A DNA stretch of 11,652 bases. It comes from Eubacteriales Family XIII. Incertae Sedis bacterium. Lineage in GTDB: Bacteria; Bacillota; Clostridia; Peptostreptococcales; Anaerovoracaceae. The stretch covers positions 1 to 11,652 of the forward strand of contig JAITEX010000166.1 of NCBI GenBank assembly GCA_031281765.1, read 5' to 3'. The translations under genes were made by a program, and so were the position numbers. Position 1 is the first letter of the stretch. Each line of letters begins with the position of its first letter. This document shows positions 7,126-11,652 of this stretch, in pieces. A model generated the notes under the pieces. The model saw nothing but the letters and a program-made list of their open reading frames with translations. It was not told the DNA's origin and searched no databases.

Positions 7126-8420
7126 AGTATCCCTTTTAACTCCTTTTCGCTCATGCCATTCGCAAGCAGACGCTTTTTCAGGCCTTCCGATAGTTCGTTC
7201 ACCTTTTTGAACTCGCCGCCGCCTTCTGTTTTTTTATACACATACAGCGTACGGTACCGCTTTTCAAATTCCGTCTCGGATGTGACGCACTCCATGATCT
7301 CCGTTATTTTCCGCTCATTTGTCTTCAGGTCTTTCCTCGTATAGAACACCACCGGAAACGCCTGCTCGACCATCGACTTGATAAATTTCTCGTCGTAGTC
7401 GTAGGCCATGCGGCAGAGCGTCGTCAGGCGGTCGTAGGCGCTGACGCAATCGTTCGCGTGGACCGTCGTTATGACCGTATGGCCCGTACGCGCGGCCTCC
7501 TGCCCCGTAAATGCCTCCTCCGATTTGCATTCACCTATGCAGATAACATCGGGGTTGGAAGTCAGCGCGTACTCGAGCAGTTTCTCCTGGCTCACGTTCC
7601 GTTCCGGGTAATTCAAAAATTCCTTCGTTATCAAATGCACGACGTCATTTATCACCCTGCCGTCCTCGTCATGTTTTACGAGATTGAATTCACGGACCTG
7701 GTTTTCGATCGTCACGACGCGCTGCTCTATCGGCAGGCTCGAAAGCAGGTAGCTCATCAGCGTCGTTTTCCCGCTGCCCGTCGCGCCGACGGAAACCATC
7801 GAGATGCCGCCCGCAAAGAGCGCGCTGAGCAGGTCGAGCATTTCGCCGGTGCAGGTCCCGTTCGCTATGAAATCCCCGCGCGTAAAATTCTTTGGATTCA
7901 CTATCCGTATGCTCGCCGAGGCGCCCGCCCGCTCATCGACGACGGGATAGCTGTACGCGGTGATCCTGACCTTGTCCGACAGATGCCCCCGTACGATGGG
8001 CGTCATCTCATCGAGTATCATATTTGAGTGGCGCAGCAGCTTCTGGATAATGTCCCGGCAATGCTTCGCGCTCGCAAAGGTTTCGCCGGCCGGGACCTTC
8101 TTCCCGTCCGAATAGGTTATCTTGACGTCGTCGTACCCGTTGACGGTGATTTCCTCAACATCCTTATCCTCCAGAAAGTATGACAGGAATGAGAACCCGA
8201 CCGCCTCCATATACAGCCGGTCGACGAGCGCGTCGCCGCTCAGCGACGTTAACGCCGGCTGCTTCTTTCGTATCTCGTCCCGTATAATATTCTTCAGGAA
8301 CTCCTCCTTGTCCTCTCTCCGGCCCGTGACCTCCTGAAAGGAGCCGAGGATCGCTTCGTTCACCTCCTTGACAAAACGGTGAAACTCCTTCTGCTCGCTA
8401 TGCGCTATGAGGTTTTCCAT
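7122..8420 (-). CDS. tadA: TadA/CpaF pilus assembly ATPase
   Basis: This cytoplasmic hexameric secretion ATPase of the VirB11/GspE superfamily powers Tad pilus assembly. Numbering from the ATG at 8420 (432 aa), the N-terminal domain (about 60-180) contains VEEITVNGYDDV and the VRITAYSYPVVDERAGASASIRI block. The C-terminal core has Walker A GATGSGKTT (212-220), an Asp-box-like VVTIENQVREF, Walker B with PDVICIGECKSEEA (Glu297 in the catalytic position) and a His box GHTVITTVHAND (313-324). The Asp box reads IEN rather than the commoner IED, and the Walker B tail is ECKSEEA instead of the usual EVRGxEA, but catalytic residues look intact. GGGGG lies 8 nt before this ATG; an in-frame GTG at 8429 with GGGAG 7 nt upstream is an equal alternative adding three residues. 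The start overlaps the end of the TadZ-like gene. Confidence 0.95.
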   Translation of the reverse strand: MENLIAHSEQKEFHRFVKEVNEAILGSFQEVTGRREDKEEFLKNIIRDEIRKKQPALTSLSGDALVDRLYMEAVGFSFLSYFLEDKDVEEITVNGYDDVKITYSDGKKVPAGETFASAKHCRDIIQKLLRHSNMILDEMTPIVRGHLSDKVRITAYSYPVVDERAGASASIRIVNPKNFTRGDFIANGTCTGEMLDLLSALFAGGISMVSVGATGSGKTTLMSYLLSSLPIEQRVVTIENQVREFNLVKHDEDGRVINDVVHLITKEFLNYPERNVSQEKLLEYALTSNPDVICIGECKSEEAFTGQEAARTGHTVITTVHANDCVSAYDRLTTLCRMAYDYDEKFIKSMVEQAFPVVFYTRKDLKTNERKITEIMECVTSETEFEKRYRTLYVYKKTEGGGEFKKVNELSEGLKKRLLANGMSEKELKGIL

Positions 8421-9207
8421 GTTCCGCACCCCCTTTCTCCCGTTGTTTCATGCGGATAAGCGCATGGTCGCACATTCTCCGTATCTCCGTCGCGTATTCC
8501 CGGCCTTCGGGCGTTTTCAGGGCGGCGCCCATGCTCCCGTTTTTGTAGTTGCGGCCTATCTCCGCTACATACGGGAGCTTGAACCCTATCTCCCCGATTT
8601 CCTCCGCATACGCCCGCGTAAGGCCCTCGTCCTCTTTTTCGATTTTGTTCAGAATGGATACCCGCTCGTGGTCCGGGCAGGCGGCGAGCTGGTCCCTGCC
8701 CGACCGGAAAAATGACAGGCCCTGCGGCGACAGCTCATGCAGGTAGTAGACGAAGTCGTTCTCCGCCATCATAAAACCCGACAGAGCGTCCGTCCAAAAC
8801 AGCGCCATCGGAACGGAAATCACGACGTCCGCAATAGTCCCGAGGATCCCGAAAAACTCCTTCATCTGCGACGGGACCGGCGCGGTAGAAGTGAACGGGT
8901 TCTCCCCGTTTTTATAGCCGAGGATATATACCTTGTCCTGTTTCGCCGGCAGAGGCGCGAGGTTCCGCAGCACCTCCGTTTCCGTGAGCGCCGGCGCTAT
9001 GATAAGCTCACCGAGGGACTTCTTATCCTGCAGGGCCTTGCCTTTCGAGAATATGACGCCGGCTTTCGGCTCGTAGTTATTCGCGAGCAGTATCACCACG
9101 TCGAGATTATCCGCCTCGGCAAAATGCTTCGCCATATAGGCCGCCGTCGTAAGTTTCCCGGCGTTCGGCCTGCCGTACAGCGTTATAAAAGTGGTTTCCA
9201 CGCTCAC
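8398..9207 (-). CDS. tadZ: TadZ/CpaE-like ParA-fold protein with degenerate P-loop
   Basis: The position between cpaB and tadA and an N-terminal nucleotide-binding-like pattern identify this 269-aa protein as the TadZ/CpaE counterpart, which localises the pilus machine. The P-loop reads GRPNAGKLTTA (12-22). Aligned with the ParA/MinD signature KGGxGKTTTA, the signature Lys is Arg13, the two glycines are Pro and Asn, and the first Thr after GK is Leu19. The later segments DVVILLANN and ADVVISVPM occupy the switch positions but lack the aspartates expected there. Nucleotide binding may be retained through G17-K18-T20, but normal hydrolysis is doubtful. The start is GTG overlapping the cpaB stop (GTGA), with AGGGAG 5 nt upstream. 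The fold is inferred from the motif remnant and gene order; direct sequence similarity is weak. Confidence 0.72.
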   Translation of the reverse strand: MSVETTFITLYGRPNAGKLTTAAYMAKHFAEADNLDVVILLANNYEPKAGVIFSKGKALQDKKSLGELIIAPALTETEVLRNLAPLPAKQDKVYILGYKNGENPFTSTAPVPSQMKEFFGILGTIADVVISVPMALFWTDALSGFMMAENDFVYYLHELSPQGLSFFRSGRDQLAACPDHERVSILNKIEKEDEGLTRAYAEEIGEIGFKLPYVAEIGRNYKNGSMGAALKTPEGREYATEIRRMCDHALIRMKQREKGGAEHGKPHSA

Positions 9208-10058
9208 TCACGCTCCCTTCCGGCTACGGCCCCGGATGATCCGTTCGGGTCGGCCGCCCCGTCCCGCCCGTCCGGGTCGCTGTTCTCGCCGGCCGCGCCT
9301 TCAGCCCCGGAATCCGCGGCTTCTTCCGCGGCGGCCGAAGCGTTATAGGCATCCTGTTCGTCGAGGAACTTCTGCGCGTTCGTGCGACCGCCCCGGTACG
9401 CGAGCAGCGCCCACAACCGGCCCGATTCTTCCGCTTCGCCGAGAAGCCTCGCCTGCCGGTCCGATACGAGCACCGTTATCGTCGACGGCGCGTTCGACGT
9501 CCGCGCGGTATCCCCCTCCGCCGCCGCCTCATCTTTGTCCACGCCCTCCGAAAAGGTGATTGCCATCACGTAGACATATTTCAGTTCCGGAATTATTTCC
9601 GCTTCCTTGCTCTGGGCGTTCACCGAAAGAAAACTGATGATGTCGCCCTTGGACAACTTCCCCGACAGCCCGTCGGAAAAATTCTTGATGGAGACCGACA
9701 TCGCGACCCTCGTGCCGTCGAGATTGTTGAAACTCTTGAAGTCCTCCGTCTCGTCGCCCTGGATTTTCGCGCTCGTGATATAGTCGCCGGGGAGTATATC
9801 GTAACTGGCGTATTTCCCTATCGCCTGGTCTTTCTTCGTGATGACCGTGACCGGGATGTTGTACGCCCCTATCGTCCTCATCTCGGTGTTCGCCTCCGTC
9901 AATACGTCACCCTGCTGTATCTCCGTCGTCGCGAAAAGCGCCCGCGTCCGCTCCGTCATGGTTTTGCTGATGTACGGCGACAGGCCGAACGTGATGACGA
10001 AAGCAAGCGCCACGCACAGTATGCCGACCGCGAGCCGTGAATGCAGTATCTTTTTCAT
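9204..10058 (-). CDS. cpaB: CpaB/RcpC-family Tad pilus assembly protein (SAF domain)
   Basis: In this 284-aa protein a single membrane segment (about 8-28) is followed by an extracytoplasmic SAF-like domain (about 40-100) with the family pattern ALFATTEIQQGDVLTEANTE (residues 40-59), then IGKYASYDILPGDYI. The RcpC/CpaB core continues to about 222, including GTRVAMSVSI (115-124), LSKGDIISFLSV and STITVLVSDRQARLLGEAEESGRL (two blocks, 192-215). The last 50 residues (about 235-284) are a low-complexity Ala/Gly/Asp/Glu tail, probably disordered. In Gram-negative bacteria CpaB works with the secretin; here no secretin exists, so it presumably acts at the outer face of the membrane or in the wall. 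AGGAGG lies 4 nt before the ATG. The gene follows the prepilin peptidase by 24 nt and overlaps the TadZ-like gene by 4 nt. Confidence 0.88.
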   Translation of the reverse strand: MKKILHSRLAVGILCVALAFVITFGLSPYISKTMTERTRALFATTEIQQGDVLTEANTEMRTIGAYNIPVTVITKKDQAIGKYASYDILPGDYITSAKIQGDETEDFKSFNNLDGTRVAMSVSIKNFSDGLSGKLSKGDIISFLSVNAQSKEAEIIPELKYVYVMAITFSEGVDKDEAAAEGDTARTSNAPSTITVLVSDRQARLLGEAEESGRLWALLAYRGGRTNAQKFLDEQDAYNASAAAEEAADSGAEGAAGENSDPDGRDGAADPNGSSGAVAGRERE

Positions 10059-10082
10059 ATATCCTCCTTTTTCTCACTCCGC

Positions 10083-10514
10083 TCACGCGGATATAACAGC
10101 CGATAGAATGAGCAGCGTAGCCACATGCCCCGCCGCGATAAACGGTATAAGCGCCGTCTCCCGCTTCAGGCCCGCTCTCCCGAACCTTATCGCGTTTGCG
10201 GTAATAAGGGCCAAAACCCCTATGGTCAGCGAGGACAGCGCCCTCACGACGCCGGTCGCGAACGTCAGCGCGACCAGCACCCAGATGTCGCCCCCGCCGA
10301 TTCCGATGTCCGTTTTCTTTACGAGAATCAACGCGCAAAACGCGGCGAGTACGGCGGCGCTTTGCATAATAAACCCCCTTCCGGGCATCACCACGCCGAC
10401 AAGCGCGATGAGAAAAAGGACGGGGCGACAGACCTCCCTTTTTCTCATATCCCATACGGCTTCGGCGGCTAAAGCGAGCATAAGGGCCGCCTCCCCCGCA
10501 ATACCCGCCGCCAT
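10083..10514 (-). CDS. tadV: Prepilin peptidase, TadV/CpaA type (A24 family)
   Basis: This is an aspartic membrane protease that removes the leader of pilin precursors. At 143 aa it is the short TadV/CpaA form, without the N-terminal methyltransferase domain of PilD. Both catalytic aspartates are visible: Asp22 in VWDMRKREV and Asp76 in the GxGD-type motif GIGGGD (71-76). The rest is hydrophobic, with about five membrane segments and the family's C-terminal ALIPFIAAG. The ATG shares one base with the pilin stop (TGATG) and has no Shine-Dalgarno sequence, so translation probably depends on ribosomes finishing the pilin gene, which would keep peptidase below pilin. Its direct neighbourhood to the pilin-like genes fits their processing. 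Confidence 0.92.
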   Translation of the reverse strand: MAAGIAGEAALMLALAAEAVWDMRKREVCRPVLFLIALVGVVMPGRGFIMQSAAVLAAFCALILVKKTDIGIGGGDIWVLVALTFATGVVRALSSLTIGVLALITANAIRFGRAGLKRETALIPFIAAGHVATLLILSAVISA

Positions 10515-10717
10515 CAGGTTGTGCTGAAAATATCGCTTATCAGGGACTCGAGGTGGGGTATGATGGTGCCTTTGAATATCAACACCATAGCCGTCAGTAT
10601 AATGACGCCGATGACCACGGTAATGAGTATCGCCGTCGCGTGTTCCGAGAAGAACGACGCCTTCCTTTCCGCGAGCTTCCCGCCCACCTTGCCGAGCCTG
10701 TTTTTGATTGTGTCCAT
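10514..10717 (-). CDS. Flp-like small pilin (67 aa, resembles DUF6133)
   Basis: A basic leader (MDTIKNRLGKVGGKLAERKA, 1-20) is followed by a short polar stretch, a hydrophobic helix (about 28-49) and a short amphipathic tail ending SDIFSTT. Size, single helix and position next to the prepilin peptidase match the Flp/Fap major pilins of Tad systems; the hydrophobic core plus the GTIIPHLESLI pattern resembles small clostridial proteins that I remember as DUF6133. A cut after Ala20 would place Glu25 at +5 (SFFSE), as type IV prepilins require, although the canonical Gly at -1 and the Flp Glu-Tyr pair are absent. AGGAGG stands 7 nt before the ATG, the best site in the operon, which fits a major structural subunit. 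It starts 15 nt after the preceding gene. Confidence 0.82.
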   Translation of the reverse strand: MDTIKNRLGKVGGKLAERKASFFSEHATAILITVVIGVIILTAMVLIFKGTIIPHLESLISDIFSTT

Positions 10718-10732
10718 GTTGATGCCTCCTTA

Positions 10733-11134
10733 TTACTTCCAGTAGACTTCGGACGCCCCTGTGGCGACCGAGGTAAGGGCGACCGGCACCTTTACGATAC
10801 CGCCGATTTCGAGGTAGGCGGTCTGTTTCAACGTGACTTTGAAACCTTCGTTAAGGTTTATATGTCCGGTCTTAGAATAGGTGATGTGCGGCGCTATACC
10901 GTACTGCGCTTTCAGGTCGGCTACCCTGCCGCTGACCGCATTCGTGTCGCCCGATATTTCAACCGCCCGCGCAAGTTCCTCGGAGAAATTGTCAAGCTTG
11001 TATTTGGTGAAAAGAACGGACGCCGTCGTCGCTATCAGCACGAGGCACATCACGACCACCATCATAAATATCGTGAGTTCAAAATAGACGCCCGCCGCTT
11101 TCCGTTCCCGCAGCTTCTTCATTATTTCGTTCAT
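10733..11134 (-). CDS. DUF4320-like pseudopilin, first gene of the operon (133 aa)
   Basis: The protein has a basic leader (MNEIMKKLRERKAA), one membrane segment (about 20-42) and an exported domain with KYKLDNFSEELARAVEISG (45-63), an INLN segment and a C-terminus ATGASEVYWK. From memory this combination, above all the SEVYWK ending, is typical of the DUF4320 family found with Tad-like loci of clostridia. Cleavage after Ala14 would put Glu19 at +5 (GVYFE), a prepilin-like pattern, so it may be a minor pilin or TadE-like pseudopilin. The start at 11134 has GAGGAGG upstream. The frame extends upstream to 11227, but that extension would begin on the TTG of the -35 box and is rejected. It is the promoter-proximal gene, followed 15 nt later by the small pilin. 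Confidence 0.85.
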   Translation of the reverse strand: MNEIMKKLRERKAAGVYFELTIFMMVVVMCLVLIATTASVLFTKYKLDNFSEELARAVEISGDTNAVSGRVADLKAQYGIAPHITYSKTGHINLNEGFKVTLKQTAYLEIGGIVKVPVALTSVATGASEVYWK

Positions 11135-11140
11135 GAAACT

Positions 11141-11147
11141 CCTCCTC
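11141..11147 (-). promoter_or_regulatory. Ribosome binding site of the first pilus gene
   Basis: GAGGAGG on the minus strand lies 6 nt before the ATG at 11134 and fixes this start rather than one further upstream in the same frame. Confidence 0.85.
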
Positions 11148-11168
11148 TCAAACCTTCGCTCTCTACCG

Positions 11169-11182
11169 GCGCGTTTTCGCGC
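11169..11182 (-). other. Small hairpin in the operon leader
   Basis: GCGCG and CGCGC pair around a four-base loop (AAAA on the transcribed strand), about 10-25 nt into the predicted leader. It lies well before the ribosome binding site, so it may protect the 5' end rather than block translation. No riboswitch pattern is seen. Confidence 0.4.
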
Positions 11183-11198
11183 TCCACCGGCATTCCCT

Positions 11199-11227
11199 AT
11201 ATTACCGCGAGAGGAAACATATGTCAA
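11199..11227 (-). promoter_or_regulatory. Sigma-A promoter of the pilus operon
   Basis: On the minus strand, TTGACA (11222-11227) and TAATAT (11199-11204) are separated by exactly 17 nt: a perfect -35 and a one-mismatch -10. Transcription should start near 11192, giving a leader of roughly 58 nt. The upstream sequence is strongly AT-rich, which could act as an UP element. By motif quality alone it would be a strong promoter, so any control of pilus expression probably needs a repressor or later steps. Confidence 0.88.
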
Positions 11228-11239
11228 TACATTTTCAGG

Positions 11240-11257
11240 AATTTTATTTGTAAAATT
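11240..11257. promoter_or_regulatory. AT-rich inverted repeat upstream of the pilus promoter
   Basis: AATTTTA (11240-11246) and TAAAATT (11251-11257) form a perfect inverted repeat with a 4-nt spacer, 12 nt upstream of the -35 box. It may be an operator, an UP element, or a chance palindrome in AT-rich DNA. A weaker repeat, ATGAG/CTCAT (11271-11275 and 11281-11285), lies further upstream. Confidence 0.4.
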
Positions 11258-11301
11258 TTCTATACTGGAAATGAGTTATTCTCATGATACGGAAGCGGGA
11301 T

Positions 11302-11341
11302 TGCAAAAGAAAGACGCCGGCGAGTCATACACTCACCGGCG
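11302..11341 (-). terminator. Rho-independent terminator of the right-edge gene
   Basis: On the minus strand an 11-bp stem with one G-U pair (arms 11331-11341 and 11315-11325, 5-nt loop) is followed by TCTTTCTTTTG. It lies about 60 nt after the stop of the right-edge gene and about 75 nt before the pilus -35 box, so it separates the two units. Confidence 0.85.
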
Positions 11342-11347
11342 CCGGGG

Positions 11348-11381
11348 CTGCCTGTCTCCGCCACACGGCGAAGACAGGCAG
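11348..11381 (-). other. Long 15-bp hairpin between stop codon and terminator
   Basis: CTGCCTGTCTTCGCC on the minus strand pairs with GGCGGAGACAGGCAG around a GTGT loop, with one G-U pair. It has no T-run of its own. A second small hairpin (arms 11389-11394 and 11378-11383) shares four bases with it, so the two cannot fully form together. It may be a 3' stability element or part of a composite terminator. Confidence 0.7.
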
Positions 11382-11401
11382 GGGTATACCCTGCGGTTTC
11401 A

Positions 11402-11652
11402 TCAGGGGGTTTCTTTTTCTTTCGTGCGAATGGCAATCACCGTCACTATGATAAGGATAATTCCAAGGGCCGCGATAAGCGGCGCTATCCACCAGCTAAC
11501 GCCGGAGCCGCCGCCCGTGCTCTGAGCGGACGCGCTATCCGTAGCGGATTCGGATTTTTTATTCCCCGCAACGCCGTCGCCGTTGGCGTCCTGCTTGTTG
11601 GGGTCGTTGGTATCGGAAACCGTATTGTCCGGAACGGCGCCCTTGGGATTGT
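11402..11652 (-). CDS. C-terminal tail of a membrane-anchored surface protein (partial at right edge)
   Basis: The frame is open from the window edge to a TGA at 11402-11404, giving 82 visible C-terminal residues; the gene starts outside. The tail begins with an Asp/Asn-rich stretch containing DTNDPNKQDANGDG (13-26), which resembles short calcium-binding loops of dockerin or thrombospondin-3 type, then a Ser/Gly-rich spacer, one membrane segment (about 53-74, starting WWIAPLIAALG) and a short charged end RTKEKETP. The layout is an exported protein held by a C-terminal membrane helix with a cytoplasmic positive tail. There is no LPxTG sortase motif. It ends before a terminator, so it is not in the pilus operon, but it may be another surface component. 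What the missing N-terminal part does cannot be said. Confidence 0.85.
   Translation of the reverse strand, partial: NPKGAVPDNTVSDTNDPNKQDANGDGVAGNKKSESATDSASAQSTGGGSGVSWWIAPLIAALGIILIIVTVIAIRTKEKETP

Larger units (their letters stand above)
2117..11134 (-). other. Tad-like (type IVc) pilus operon, eleven genes
   Basis: All genes between these points read leftward with gaps of 49 nt or less and several overlaps, from one good promoter at 11199-11227. The order is pseudopilin, small pilin, prepilin peptidase, CpaB, TadZ-like, TadA, TadB, TadC, TadE-like, lipoprotein, large secreted protein. Secretin (RcpA/CpaC), its pilotin and the TPR proteins TadD/TadF of proteobacterial loci are absent, as expected in a cell without an outer membrane. 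No intergenic gap contains a terminator that I can see. The single-transcript claim is inferred from spacing. Confidence 0.85.

Noticed and set aside
8737..9348. Plus-strand open frame of 203 codons across the TadZ-like and CpaB genes
   Set aside because: It is a His/Arg-rich shadow crossing the overlap of two well-supported minus-strand genes; frames of this sort are expected opposite GC-rich genes.
11135..11227. N-terminal extension of the first pilus gene by 31 residues
   Set aside because: It would start on the TTG of the -35 box and contain the -10 box, so it cannot be transcribed from this promoter; GAGGAGG supports the ATG at 11134.
11135..11401. CRISPR array or mobile-element end in the repeat-rich gap
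   Set aside because: The repeats are single hairpins and palindromes without direct repeats at regular spacing, and there is no transposase or integrase gene nearby.

Overview
The window looks like chromosome of a monoderm member of the Bacillota, most likely a clostridium. Three things point there: a 3D-domain cell-wall protein, small pilin-like proteins that resemble families I know mainly from clostridia, and a Tad-type pilus locus with no secretin or other outer-membrane part. Coding sequence is visibly GC-rich, while the regulatory gap near 11.2 kb is AT-rich. Protein identities come from motifs and remembered family resemblance; no database search was possible.

Layout. Positions 1-279 (+) hold the C-terminal end of a 3D-domain protein, closed by a strong intrinsic terminator (309-340). 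Positions 394-2052 (+) encode dihydroxy-acid dehydratase (IlvD), which starts at a GTG behind a good ribosome binding site and ends in a GC-rich terminator hairpin (2076-2117). That hairpin abuts the stop codon of the convergent minus-strand operon.

From 11134 down to 2117 (-) lies one tightly packed operon of eleven genes. Gaps are 49 nt or less and several genes overlap by 1-11 nt (23 nt in one case). In transcription order it encodes: a DUF4320-like pseudopilin (133 aa), a Flp-like small pilin (67 aa, DUF6133-like), a short prepilin peptidase (TadV/CpaA), a CpaB/RcpC SAF-domain protein, a TadZ/CpaE-like ParA-fold protein with a degenerate P-loop, the TadA/CpaF ATPase, TadB and TadC membrane platform proteins, a TadE-like single-pass protein, a small acidic lipoprotein, and a 722-aa secreted beta-rich protein. 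A near-consensus sigma-A promoter (TTGACA, 17 nt, TAATAT; 11199-11227) drives it, with an AT-rich inverted repeat just upstream.

How the genes fit together: TadV would process the pilin-like subunits, TadA would power assembly on the TadB/TadC platform, TadZ would position the machine, and CpaB would act outside the membrane. The lipoprotein and the large secreted protein would be surface or tip components suited to a single-membrane cell. The last two roles are inference.

At the right edge (11402-11652, -) is the C-terminal tail of a separate membrane-anchored surface protein. It is followed by tandem hairpins and an intrinsic terminator that insulate it from the pilus operon. I see no tRNA, rRNA, CRISPR array, insertion sequence or phage gene.
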